Of a stretch of 64,000 nucleotides of DNA, positions 9,429 to 20,265 are shown piece by piece. The DNA comes from Paramoeba atlantica (Eukaryota > Discosea). Positions within the stretch are counted from its first letter, which is position 1. Each line of letters opens with the position of its first letter. Both the position numbers and the translations under genes were made by a program. The DNA lies in assembly GCA_977017575.1 (NCBI GenBank), contig CDRNVI010000059.1, forward strand, positions 310,001-374,000. Direction: 5' to 3'. The notes beneath the pieces are model-generated. The model was given only the letters and a program-made list of their open reading frames with translations. It did no database searches and was not told the origin of the DNA.

Positions 9429-10238
9429 ATGAATTTGCTTTCTCGAACGTCAGACATTTCCGCTCTTCGCCCTTCCAAAGTGCGAGGCGCATTCATGCCA
9501 GCAGAAGTATGTCTTGATCGTTTTCTTCGAAATGTGACAAACCGGCCGAAATCTTGGACAACAGATTACGACGCGTGCATGTGGGAATGTGTAGATTGTA
9601 ACAGCAGGCGGGAGGTGTTTCGCTTGCGCTGGCAATTTCAACGGCTTGCGGGAACTCTTTCCTGGGCTGACCTTCCCCCCACACTTTCAAAATTAAATTT
9701 GGGTAGCTTTGAGCATCACACCAACAACCTTTCTGGCACAGTTTCATTCAACTCTTTTCCGCGCGGCATACGCTCACTGCTTCTGGGATATAATGAATTC
9801 AGCGGCAATCTGAACACTGAGCACTTTCCAACGACGCTAGAAAAACTCGATGTGGAGGAGAATTCTTTTGACGGCTCAATAGCCCTTGAAACTTTGCCTC
9901 TCTCCATGCAAGCAATGGATGTAGGGGGGAATTTTTTGTCCGGTAGTTTGAATTTAACGATGCTTCCCATGTTAGCCTCATTGGGGCTTGCGATAAATCG
10001 ATTTACAGGGTGCATCGACCTGACGCAACTTCCAAAAACTCTTCTGGAACTTCATTTGCATGAAAATCGTCTATGTGGAACAATTGATCTTACTTCTTTG
10101 CCACCGAAGTTAGAGTACTTGCATTTAGACACCAATGAGTTTACAGGTATTGTAGATGCTCGTTCAGTACCTTCGTCGTTGGTGTATCTCAGCCTTGAAG
10201 AAAATAATTTTTCATCTATTCAAGGTAATGTATTATAG
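9429..10238 (+). CDS. LRR protein with N-cap
   Basis: A 269-residue protein from ATG 9429. Residues 15-21 read PSKVRGA, then a cap block with SWTTDYDACMWECVDCN, whose C-W..C spacing matches the LRRNT_2 cap. About eight repeats follow, for example SLLLGYNEFSGNLNTEHFP; the last is degenerate and the protein stops after NNFSSIQGNVL. No signal peptide, transmembrane helix or GPI-type tail is visible. It is the last gene of the left block. Confidence 0.8.
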   Translation: MNLLSRTSDISALRPSKVRGAFMPAEVCLDRFLRNVTNRPKSWTTDYDACMWECVDCNSRREVFRLRWQFQRLAGTLSWADLPPTLSKLNLGSFEHHTNNLSGTVSFNSFPRGIRSLLLGYNEFSGNLNTEHFPTTLEKLDVEENSFDGSIALETLPLSMQAMDVGGNFLSGSLNLTMLPMLASLGLAINRFTGCIDLTQLPKTLLELHLHENRLCGTIDLTSLPPKLEYLHLDTNEFTGIVDARSVPSSLVYLSLEENNFSSIQGNVL

Positions 10239-11060
10239 GCATCTCATCCAATATTCTTATAACAGGGGTGCAAATCTGATACAGGAGACGTCAGAAAAAT
10301 GGCACTTTTACTTAATTTCGGAAATTCATGGCGTGCATTTGAATTCGCACAGCTTTGTATATTCGCACACCTTTGTATGTTTCGGGAGAAGAGGTTTCCG
10401 TGAAATTCACTTACCGTGACCCACCCCCTAACTAGATACATCGGAACATACGTTGTTCTGGGAACTGTTCTTCGTTCTGCAAGAATGAGAACGACGCTCT
10501 GTGTGTCCACTCTGCATGAAATCATGTAAAATGTAATGTAAAATGTAATAATGTAATGTCATGTAATAATGCAAAAAATATCCAAAAAATTGCCAAGGAG
10601 TCTTACGTTCTTTTTCTTCTTTTCTCATCACTAATTGAATTTTCTACTTTACTCATGGCTCAAGGCTTTTAGCACACTCAACACGTTGGTATACAAGCTT
10701 GTGGTCCAATAGCCTTTGAATAATGTCCCTTTCGCTTGTCGCTGCCAAAACTGTGTATGACCAATTGTCGGTACAAGAAAAATCTGTGCACTGCCGACAA
10801 TTTATGTCCAAAGTAGCCAAAAGTTTTGGCTTCTTTCCACCTTTTTGAAAAAGGTGGAAAAGTATCAGATTAACTGATGTATTTGCTTCAAAATGACTCT
10901 TTAGAATAATTATGACTCTTTTTCGAAAATTTTTAAACTTTGGCGCAAAACCGGTTCCCTTTCATTAATGATTTAATAAATTTAATTTTGAAATTTATAA
11001 GCGTGTTTCGTAGGTAGGAATGAAACATTACTCAGTGAATACAACATCTATGCTTGACGG
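10239..11060. other. intergenic spacer with short repeats
   Basis: No gene recognised. Bases 10525-10570 are a run of GTAATGTAAAAT/GTAATAAT variants. Bases 10838-10862 form a hairpin (CCACCTTTTT...AAAAAGGTGG). Confidence 0.4.
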
Positions 11061-11180
11061 TAATGTGAGGGTTGGTAGTCCTAATCTGGGCTTACCCAGA
11101 GAGGGTCCACCAACCCGTCATTATCACGGCGCAGTAGACGCGCCATGGCAGGCCTGGCACCATGAAGGCCAGAAAAAAAA
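11061..11180 (+). repeat. left arm of 120-bp inverted repeat
   Basis: This 120-base segment is the reverse complement of 18033-18152 with about two mismatches. It contains a nested stem: GGTTGGT...ACCAACC outside and CTGGG.CTTA.CCCAG inside. The two arms enclose 6.85 kb of retroelement debris and satellite. Confidence 0.9.
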
Positions 11181-12486
11181 GGCACATTCATGGATACTCA
11201 GGCACATCCCACTGAAGGGGCCGACGACACGCAAGAAGTGGTCTCTCCAGCATCCGAACAAGTCGAATGTCGAAAAGGCTTCAATACGCTGTCGGGAAAT
11301 TCATTTAGAGAAAAATTAGGAAAACGAAAATAAATACTGTTACTATAGTAAATAAATAAAGTTAGTAATAGTAAATACGAAACGAAATATTGCAACTGCA
11401 AATGTATAATTTATCCAGACACCGTGATACATGATTGAAGTTTGATACAGACATCCTTTGAAAGGAAGGATACATACACGACAAGATGTGTATGAAGCCT
11501 CGCTCGCAATAATTTAACTTAAAACAAATAAATTGAGATACAGTGAGTCGTTGGTTCAATGAATGAAGCCGAGCACACCATCATTCTCGGAATCTTTATC
11601 ACGTCTATTATTCGGACGGCAACCCTACATACACACACGTTTAAGCCACCAGAACTATACAGAACTGTACTACTTCAACTAGTCTCTACTTGTATTACTA
11701 GGAATCTATACTGAATTAGCATTCTTACTACTCTTACTAGTGGATCTACTCTAGGAAAGGCCGTTCCATTAAAACCTAGAAACCCTCCACTAAACGAGTA
11801 ACTACGACTCAATGGCACTGGTCATTTAGGGTTCCACTAATTTACGCATCATCTAAGATGCAAGGATACCACACTTACAAACACACCACACTTACTAACA
11901 GGTATGGCGTATCCAAAACGTAATAATAAAAGCGAGTCAGAGACCACACGTGGAACTGTAGTCATACAGACCGACAGTATCCAACAGCCATGGCAATTCC
12001 ACGAGAGGCAGTACCCTTGATGCGAGCGGTCATATTCTGTATTTTTTGCCTCTATATTACCCAATACATGAGCCATGAAGGTCCATAGGGGGGGTTGTCA
12101 TGTTCTATATAAAATAACTAGCAATTGGCGAGCCCAAAACTAGCAAATGTATGTAAATTATGCCGCTAACATGAAGCAATAAAAATTAAAACAGAGAAAC
12201 AAGCAAAACATGCCATTCGCGCAGGTTCCGGACCGGGTCTTTCGATCTCTCCACGGCCTGACTTGTGAACCCTTCCCTTGTTATACGGGAGGGCGCAGGC
12301 GCGGGCCTGTGTCGACAGCGACACGGTCGCGAAACAGGATGCTGGTCGACGGGGAGGAGATTCACTACCCGTGTACTACCTCACTTGGGGTACCTAGCCC
12401 TCGCGGGCTAGGCGTAAGTATAGACTCTGTCGACGCGACCAGCACCCTAATCGTCTTGTTACCCTAGAGGACCATGCCTGTGGGCC
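11181..12486. other. non-coding stretch, hairpin near right end
   Basis: No credible gene. Bases 12393-12412 are a perfect hairpin (CCTAGCCC, TCGC loop, GGGCTAGG). From about 12200 the DNA is GC-rich and probably represents the 3' untranslated region of the retroelement encoded leftward from 13284. Confidence 0.4.
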
Positions 12487-13284
12487 CTACTCCTCTTCCG
12501 GGGGAGCTTGGGGGTCACTGACGACTATCCGGGAGACCATCATGCGGGCCTGAGAGCGCATGAGTGTGACGTTAAGCTCTTTCAGAAGGTCATTTCGGGC
12601 TTGAGCATCCGTGAGAAGACCTTTTGACGAGTTGGCGCGTAGTGCTCCCACCTTCCATAAGACCGCCATTGCGCTTTTACTCCACGAGCCAAAAGACTCG
12701 ACAACCATGGCCGTGAACCCTAGTTGTGCTTCTTCTGCTTCTTGACGTTGTTTTTCCTTCGTTTCTGAGTAATGCTCGGCGAAAGACCCTGCAGCCACCC
12801 AGCTAGCATTCCGGACAGAGTCCAAATACTTTGTTTGCTGTGCGTGGGTGACTGCGAAGTCTAGCACCATGCCTTTCCCTAGAGTGTACGTGGGGAGGAA
12901 AACTTCAGCCGGTCTGGTGAGACCCCCTCCTGGCCCCCGATTTCCTAGACTTTTTTCTCGCTGGGGAGCCATGTTGGCCTTGCTGCAAAAGGAGGCGAAT
13001 TCTACACAAAGCGCATTGTGACGCGTGATGAGGCCATGTCCGTTCTTGCACAATAATGTATGCTCCCCATTTTTCTGTAGGGGTAGGGAACACCCGTTTG
13101 CTGGGCAGGGGCGGTCTTGGCCATAAATGTCCATGCCAAACCACCAGCGCGATAACGTGCGGAACTCGGTTGGTGTGAAGGCAAAACCTTTACTCCTTGA
13201 GGGCGTTTTTTTTTGCAAATAATTGGGGGGAGTAGTATTGAGTCTAATGTTTTTATCTACTTTTCCAACTTTCCTACTCTCCAC
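12487..13284 (-). pseudogene. C-terminal fragment of non-LTR retrotransposon (zinc finger + restriction-like endonuclease)
   Basis: The minus-strand frame of 265 residues holds the carboxyl end of an R2/CRE-type polyprotein. A C-H-C zinc motif reads CSLPLQKNGEHTLLC, followed by RHNALCVEF, then GKGMVLDFAVTH, which corresponds to the DVTV strand of the restriction-like endonuclease, and a conserved FGSWSKSAMAVL helix. The upstream acidic motif, normally PD, reads PAE here, so nuclease activity is doubtful. No RT domain lies upstream in any frame, so the copy is 5'-truncated, as is usual after target-primed reverse transcription. It differs clearly from the neighbouring fragment at 13959-15857, so two families are present. 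Confidence 0.75.
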
Positions 13285-13430
13285 ACTTACAATCCTTCAC
13301 CCAAAAAGCTTTCATCCTACTTCCTTCCTTCCCCCACTTCCTGCCCCTCACCACACTTCCTTCCCTTCCTCCACTTACGCCCTACCCCACTGACCGGCTC
13401 GTCCGCGCAGGGGCCCATGCGGTCCAGAGC

Positions 13431-13741
13431 CTCCGCTCTCACCCCGTTAGCAATATAAGATACTTTGTGTTGCTGTGCGAGGGTGGGAGACGTGGAGGTG
13501 ACCTCCGCTCCCACCCCGTTAGCAGTATCAGATACTTTAGGTTGCTGTACGAGGGTGGGAGACAAGGAGGAGACGAAGCGCAAAGACGCCGTCGCGCCAA
13601 GGGGGGAAAGCGAAAAGAGAGACATGGCGGGACGGACGCGGAGACGAGGGGAAACAACGCCGCAGCCCATCGGTCTGGAACTCTGCCCCCACCCCGTGAG
13701 CAAGTATAGTGTACTTTGGGCTGCTGGCACGGGGGTGGGGG
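13431..13741. repeat. three copies of a 55-60-bp hairpin
   Basis: Copies start near 13431, 13504 and 13682. Each pairs CTCCCACC with GGTGGGAG and has a second internal pair (TAGCA/TGCT) around TAT.AGATACTTT. The pairing is kept although the bases differ, the pattern expected of a structured RNA. They lie 3' of the minus-strand endonuclease frame and may belong to that element's 3' region. Confidence 0.7.
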
Positions 13742-13837
13742 ACGCAAGAGAGAAAGACAGAAGAACAACGAGCGCGCAGAGGCGGGAGGAAGAGGTGGGG
13801 GGATACGACACAGGGGAATGATGGGACGAGAGAGGGA

Positions 13838-13910
13838 GGGGGGATGCCGACAATAGTGAGAAAATTTGAGGGGGGATGCCGACAATAGAGAGAAAATTTG
13901 AGGGGGGTGC
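13838..13910. repeat. direct repeat of about 31 bp, two copies
   Basis: GGGGGGATGCCGACAATAG followed by (T/A)GAGAAAATTTGA occurs twice in a row and then continues as GGGGGG. It is next to the 3' end of the minus-strand retroelement fragment. Confidence 0.7.
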
Positions 13911-13958
13911 CCTCCAAACTTTTTTTTTATCTCTCTCTCCCTGAACCCCATCGCCCAG

Positions 13959-15857
13959 CTAGCCTCGTACCCCGCGGCGGTACCAGTCTTGTACTGCCGC
14001 CTGTACAATCTGGGCATTACCTTTCTGGATGGCCACCCCTATGGCCATCAGAAGGTGGGACATGCATCCGTTCTTGTCGGATAGGTGGGCCCGGGCCACC
14101 TTGGTTAGGAAGTTCAAGGTCTCTGGGCCCGGGATCCCGTACGTGGAGAAGGCCAAGGGGTAAAATTCCATCCCTCGGGCGGTCGCCATCTCATCGTGTG
14201 AGCGCCGCTTGTTGGCCTCCGCCATCCTCAGGGTATGAGAAGGCTCTGCGGCCTCCTTCTCCACGTAGGACGGGGCCAGTGGGTTCACCACGGTGACATC
14301 AACTAGGGCAGTCTTCCGTCCCAGCTGGAAGCATATGTCGGGCCCCCGTCCATTGTCGAACCTCGGTTCGTGTAGGTCCGGTTTGAAACCATATTGCACG
14401 AGAAGGTTTCGAAAGGTTTCCTTGACCTCCTTGTGGCGGGAGGCCTGGGTTTTCCCCTTAACCTTCTTGCAATCCAGTGCGTGTACGCAAAACTCCTCAT
14501 TGCGGAGGGTTGCACCGCACACGCACTGGAGCTCAGGTTCCGAGGTGGGGGCGACCAAGTACCGGAGACGGGCCGCAGTCTCCCACTGCGGGTCCCGCAT
14601 GTAATACTCCGGCCTGTTGGGCCATGCGTTCATCCACTTAGTGGAGTGAATGTTCTGGGTCTGTCGCATGCAGACCAGTTGGGTGGCCGTCGGGGCTTTC
14701 CCCAACGCGGCCTCACAGAGGTTGCTCCGCTGTTCCTTGGCTGACATGCCTTGGGGTCGGCCCTGTATGGTGTTCTTCGCCTTGGCCTGCATGTCTTCCG
14801 CCTTGTGCTCGAAGGGGATGGTCCCGAGGAAATCAGCCGTGAAAAGGTTATTGGAGAACGGCGTTTTCCCCAAGGAGCTCATCCCCCCGAGCAAGGCCTC
14901 AGCACATGCCAGGACGGCTTTGTCGACCTGGGTATTGGCCACTTTAGTGACCGGGGGGTCGTGGGTCCTTACGATGTAGTTCCATCGAGGACTCCCACAG
15001 AGTCTTAAGAGGGGCAAGGCGCATTGCCTGCTAATGTCCTTGAGTTTCCCCTGGAAGGAGATTACCTTGGGGGGGCCTTGGAAAGCACCCATTCTTCCTC
15101 CCTAGCCTCCGACACCCCGATGAAGGCCCCCAGTAGTTCGACCCCCCCTGGGGAGTGGACCGTGCGAGATCCGGAGAACTCGGAGAAGAGCTCCTCGCGT
15201 CTGGTAGCTACCTTGCATTTAGCGGTATTTAACCGTAGCCCAAGATGTTTCAGCTCCTCGCGGAGGGCCTCTAGGGCTTCCGCGCAAACCTTGGGTTCAC
15301 CAGCAAAAGTGACGTCATCCAGGTACGCCCAGACCTTCAGCGTGCCTGTGAAGTTGGCCGCCACTCTGGCGATTGCCCCCTGGATCCCTATGGCAAATAG
15401 GATGGGAGCCATGGGGTCACCTTGCTTGACCCCCCTTGAGCTCGTGATGCATTGGCCTTCCCCAAGGTGAAGGGTACTTGTGGTGCCGTAGCTGAAAAGG
15501 GTGATTCGGCCTGCCCCTGAAGTGCTGTCGCACATTATATATTATGTGCTCACACCCCTGCGTGTATTGGGCTCCAAACTGGATGCCCTGAAAGTAAGTG
15601 GGGAGATGTTCCCGGATTTTCTCCAGGGCAAGGAGCCCCGCCACCTTGAGGATGCACTCTCCCATGGCGATGGGCATGTAGGACGAGTGGTGCCCCGCCG
15701 GGGAGTCCGGTTTGGTGAATAGTTTTAAAGACGCCCCCGTGAGCAGTTCCCTCATTGAGGGGGGGAGGGAGTTGGCCATTATCCCGTGGATTTTCCACGT
15801 GATACAGTTGCGGGGTCCATCTTCCCGTATCAAACGCCATACTCTCTATCAAATCAA
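13959..15857 (-). pseudogene. CRE/SLACS-like retrotransposon polyprotein, frameshifted (RT + zinc finger + restriction-like endonuclease)
   Basis: Read leftward, three frames join into one polyprotein. Bases 15857-15530 encode the RT fingers (LTGASLKLFTKPDS, MPIAMGECILKVAG). Bases 15530-15075, in another frame, encode the palm with GVKQGDPMAPILFAIG and the catalytic AYLDD box. Bases 15092-13959, back in the first frame, encode a thumb-like region, a zinc motif (CVCGATL...CVHALDC), RHKEV, and the endonuclease core GRGPDICFQLG...ALVDVTVVNP with the PD and D residues kept. Two frameshifts (near 15530 and 15080) make it inactive. The N-terminus is cut where the 96-bp satellite begins. In trypanosomatids, CRE-clade elements insert into spliced-leader genes; none is visible here. 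Confidence 0.85.
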
Positions 15858-15874
15858 CGTGACTGTTTCAACGC

Positions 15875-17950
15875 TACATGCGAATCTACTCCATGCGAGC
15901 GGTTCGACGCTGCATCAAACAGCGGATCTACGCTCCTATAAATCCGCATGAGTGGCTCGACGCTGCAGGAGCAGCGGATCTACACTCCATGCGAGCGGTT
16001 CGACGCCGTATCAAACAGCGGATCCACGCTCCTATTAATCGGCATGAGTCGCTCCACGCTGCAGGAGCAGCGGATCTACACTCCATGCGAGCGGTTCGAC
16101 GCCGTATCAAACAGCGGATCCACGCTCCTATTAATCGGCATGAGTCGCTCCACGCTGCAGGAGCAGCGGATCTACACTCCATGCGAGCGGTTCGACGCTG
16201 TATCAAACAGCGGATCCACGCTCCTATTAATCGGCATGAGTCGCTCCACGCTGCAGGAGCAGCGGATCTACACTCCATGCGAGCGGTTCGACGCTGTATC
16301 AAACAGCGGATCCACGCTCCTATTAATCGGCATGAGTCGCTCCACGCTGCAGGAGCAGCGGATCTACACTCCATGCGAGCGGTTCGACGCTGTATCAAAC
16401 AGCGGATCCACGCTCCTATTAATCGGCATGAGTCGCTCCACGCTGCAGGAGCAGCGGATCTACACTCCATGCGAGCGGTTCGACGCCGTATCAAACAGCG
16501 GATCCACGCTCCTATTAATCGGCATGAGTCGCTCCACGCTGCAGGAGCAGCGGATCTACACTCCATGCGAGCGGTTCGACGCTGTATCAAACAGCGGATC
16601 CACGCTCCTATTAATCGGCATGAGTCGCTCCACGCTGCAGGAGCAGCGGATCTACACTCCATGCGAGCGGCACCACGCCGTATCAAACAGCGGATCCACG
16701 CTCCTATTAATCGGCATGAGTCGCTCCACGCTGCAGGAGCAGCGGATCTACACTCCATGCGAGCGGTTCGACGCTGTATCAAACAGCGGATCCACGCTCC
16801 TATTAATCGGCATGAGTCGCTCCACGCTGCAGGAGCAGCGGATCTACACTCCATGCGAGCGGTTCGACGCCGTATCAAACAGCGGATCCACGCTCCTATT
16901 AATCGGCATGAGTCGCTCCACGCTGCAGGAGCAGCGGATCTACACTCCATGCGAGCGGTTCGACGCTGTATCAAACAGCGGATCCACGCTCCTATTAATC
17001 GGCATGAGTCGCTCCACGCTGCAGGAGCAGCGGATCTACACTCCATGCGAGCGGTTCGACGCTGTATCAAACAGCGGATCCACGCTCCTATTAATCGGCA
17101 TGAGTCGCTCCACGCTGCAGGAGCAGCGGATCTACACTCCATGCGAGCGGTTCGACGCTGTATCAAACAGCGGATCCACGCTCCTATTAATCGGCATGAG
17201 TCGCTCCACGCTGCAGGAGCAGCGGATCTACACTCCATGCGAGCGGTTCGACGCCGTATCAAACAGCGGATCCACGCTCCTATTAATCGGCATGAGTCGC
17301 TCCACGCTGCAGGAGCAGCGGATCTACACTCCATGCGAGCGGTTCGACGCTGTATCAAACAGCGGATCCACGCTCCTATTAATCGGCATGAGTCGCTCCA
17401 CGCTGCAGGAGCAGCGGATCTACACTCCATGCGAGCGGCACCACGCCGTATCAAACAGCGGATCCACGCTCCTATTAATCGGCATGAGTCGCTCCACGCT
17501 GCAGGAGCAGCGGATCTACACTCCATGCGAGCGGTTCGACGCTGTATCAAACAGCGGATCCACGCTCCTATTAATCGGCATGAGTCGCTCCACGCTGCAG
17601 GAGCAGCGGATCTACACTCCATGCGAGCGGTTCGACGCCGTATCAAACAGCGGATCCACGCTCCTATTAATCGGCATGAGTCGCTCCACGCTGCAGGAGC
17701 AGCGGATCTACACTCCATGCGAGCGGTTCGACGCTGTATCAAACAGCGGATCCACGCTCCTATTAATCGGCATGAGTCGCTCCACGCTGCAGGAGCAGCG
17801 GATCTACACTCCATGCGAGCGGCACCACGCTGTGTCAAACAGCGGCTCCACGCTCCATCACATCAGCGTGAGTGGCTCCACGCTGCTAAAACAGAGGCTC
17901 CACACTCCATGCGGGCGGCTCCACGCTGTGTCAAACAGCGGCTCCACGCT
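15875..17950. repeat. 96-bp satellite array, about 21 units
   Basis: The units are nearly identical and contain CTCCATGCGAGCGGTTCGAC, the core CAAACAGCGGATCCACGCTC and CATGAGTCGCTCCACGCTGC. Variants (CACCACGCCG replacing TTCGACGCCG at 16670, 17439 and 17821) recur about every eight units, a higher-order periodicity of about 770 bp. Units at both ends are diverged and the centre is uniform, the usual sign of unequal crossing-over. Because 96 is a multiple of 3, three frames stay open for over 600 codons; these are not taken as genes. Confidence 0.95.
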
Positions 17951-18032
17951 CTATCGAATGTGCTTGAATTCCGCCGAATTAGTTTTCGGATTTTGGTGCA
18001 GGCCGGGTTTCAAGCCCGGTGTTGTCAAAACA

Positions 18033-18152
18033 TTTTTTTTCTGGCCTTCATGGTGCCAGGCCTGCCATGGCGCGTCTACTTCGCCGTGATAATGACGGGT
18101 TGGTGGACCCTCTCTAGGTAAGCCCAGATTAGGACTACCAACCCTCACATTA
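18033..18152 (-). repeat. right arm of 120-bp inverted repeat
   Basis: Reverse complement of 11061-11180 (about two mismatches). Just inside it, 18003-18019 is a hairpin, CCGGG...CCCGG. Confidence 0.9.
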
Positions 18153-18221
18153 TCACCACCTACGTATGCACCTAGACACTGGTTCCAGGCCGGTGGGTGA
18201 CAGGCATGCCTTTGGGGCTGT

Positions 18222-18285
<64 letters not shown>

Positions 18286-18946
18286 TTGCTTCTCCCTCTC
18301 TCTCTCCCTCTCTGTTTCTTTCTCCCTCTCTTTCTTTCTCCTTTCTTTCTTTCTCCTTCTTTCTTTCTTTCTCCTTCTTTCTTTCTTTCTCCTTCTTTCT
18401 TTCTTTCTCCTTCTTTCTTTCTTTCTCCTTCTTTCTTTCTCCTTCTTTCTATCATTCTTCCAGTCATTCGTTTCTTATTCTTTCTTTTCTTCGCTCTTGC
18501 ATTCATCCATTCATTCTCTCCATTGCTTTCTCGCTTTCCGTCACATTCTTTCTTTTCCTCGCTTCTTTCTCTTTCGTTCTTTCTCACTGTCTCCATCTTT
18601 TGCTATCTATCCCCCCCCCTTTCTTTCTTTCTTTCTCTCTTACTTTCATTCATTCATTTCTTCATTTTTTCTTTCCTTCGCTCTTTCTTTATTCTTTGTT
18701 TACTTCGTTCATTCATTCCTTCATTCCTTCCTTTATTCTTTCTCTCACTTGCTTTCTTGCTTTCCGTGTCTTTCTTTCTTTCCTTCCATTCTTTCAATGC
18801 GTAAACTTAAAGTTTGCGTCGTATATCGGTTCTCCGCTCAATGGGTCCACCTATCTTCCTCACACTTCGCTTCAGTGATACTAGGTATCAACGAAGCGAC
18901 GCCGGGCTTGGAACCGGTATCTAGCGTGTTTAGGTAGGTGGTGATA
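18149..18946. repeat. CT microsatellite block between short inverted repeats
   Basis: Bases 18223-18282 are (CT)n, followed by (CTTT/CCTT)n up to about 18790. The block is bounded by TATCACCACCTA...GGTTCCAGGCC (18151-18192) and its imperfect reverse complement (18901-18946). Long leucine/serine/phenylalanine frames across it are low-complexity artefacts. Confidence 0.85.
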
Positions 18947-19834
18947 AGTAATATTACCGTAGACCTCCCCCACGTAATAGAGGTTTGGCCTTTATTGGGC
19001 TGACGTCCAGTAATAGAGGTTTGGCTCGGGAGACCCACAGGACACACTCTTTTTGCTGAACCCAGCACAGCTTTGTAAACCGCTTCTTCCGTTTCGACCG
19101 CCGAGGGACTCGATATTCTTTCCATAAGAGCCTCGTCTCTCTACATTTGACACATTTTATAGTGTTCGAATAAATGATGATATTTGTGATGATTAAGGAA
19201 ATCAGAAATCACATGTAGCATGTACATGTGTAATTAGAACATTCGCAACTTATTGATGCACCATCATTCATACCATACAGTGCTCGTAATTTTTTGTGAA
19301 ATAAAAATACTGTAAAATAAAAATTTCTAAATGTTAATTCGTGAACAAATCTCGAAGTGATGTTCCGGCCTGTTTTTATTTGGTTGTTTTATTTTATTTT
19401 GGTTGTTCAATGAAAACGACCACCGCGTTTAACGAAGAATTGTATACGTAAGGAAATATACACGTGATTGTATGATCACCTAAAGATAATATTCTAATGA
19501 AGATATTCAATGACTGCTAAAAAAGCAGAAAAAGTAACGCGACCTCCTGATTCTGGGTGGTTTTCCGAATAACTTGCTCTGTCAAACACGCTTCTGACAT
19601 TTGTTCTTTGGTTCGAAGTTTCTTCCTTAGTTTCCTTCTCTATTTCAGCATGAGGGTGTAGATGACTACGGTCAAAGTACAGGAATATTGCATAAGTATA
19701 GGAATATTGCATAACTCTATTTTTGACCCCCCACCCCTTAATATGAGTTTCTTGATTTCGGTAGACAATTATAACCGTTGTATAGATCTGCGATTACACT
19801 GTCGGGAAACCACCTATTTTTTGTAATTTGAAAC
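18947..19834. other. non-coding stretch
   Basis: Nothing recognised as a gene. GTAATAGAGGTTTGGC occurs twice (18979 and 19012), and the 19-bp unit GGAATATTGCATAAGTATA, a minisatellite found elsewhere in the window, occurs in two copies at 19680-19711. Confidence 0.45.
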
Positions 19835-20258
19835 AAATTTTTACAAAGTCAAGGGTGGTATATTTCTCGAAAATATACGATTTATTTTATTTGTTACGTG
19901 TCTCACAGACTTGTATCCCCGGGAAAATGGAATACCGAACATATGGACGCTATAACGTACCCTAATCTGTCACTTTGAACTACTTTTACTTCAAATGAAG
20001 ACTTCACATATAAGGGGTGACCCTTCTAAAATGCTCTAAAATGGCCACTTTTCGTGGATTTTGCTTAAAAAAGCCCATTTTCACCTGTTTTTGGCTACTT
20101 TGGCGGGGTCACCCCCTATATGCAACTTTTCCATTTTTAGAAAATGTGATGTGCGTATATACTTGGAGTCTCATCTACAAGGAAAAGGATTTGTAAGATC
20201 CAATACAGGTGGGATCTTGCCAGGAGAAATTTTTCAAAAGTTAAAAAAAAATTAGAGG
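19835..20258 (+). repeat. dispersed repeat, long form, containing a 112-bp MITE
   Basis: About 96% identical to 54814-55243. A shorter right-hand part is also found at 29170-29450 and 38454-38735. Inside it, 20009-20120 begins TATAAGGGGTGACCC and ends GGGTCACCCCCTATA, a small inverted-repeat element flanked by TA. Confidence 0.9.
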
Positions 20259-20265
20259 GGGCCGC

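Noticed and set aside
11061-11180. HDV-like or hammerhead ribozyme at the inverted repeat.
   Set aside because: A nested stem exists, but the HDV double-pseudoknot order and the hammerhead CTGATGA/GAAA cores are absent.
12210-12467. 85-codon + strand ORF.
   Set aside because: It falls in the probable 3' region of the minus-strand retroelement and shows no recognisable domain.
13317-14017. Minus-strand Ser/Pro/Leu-rich frames between the two retroelement fragments.
   Set aside because: Low-complexity translation of GC-rich non-coding DNA with hairpins; no homology recognised.
15878-18121. Open frames of 747, 713 and 636 codons on both strands.
   Set aside because: They follow from a 96-bp (32-codon) satellite with few stops; three mutually exclusive frames are equally open, and none resembles a protein family.
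18153-18937. Long Leu/Ser/Phe-rich and Glu/Lys/Arg-rich frames.
   Set aside because: Microsatellite translation; no start context or domain.
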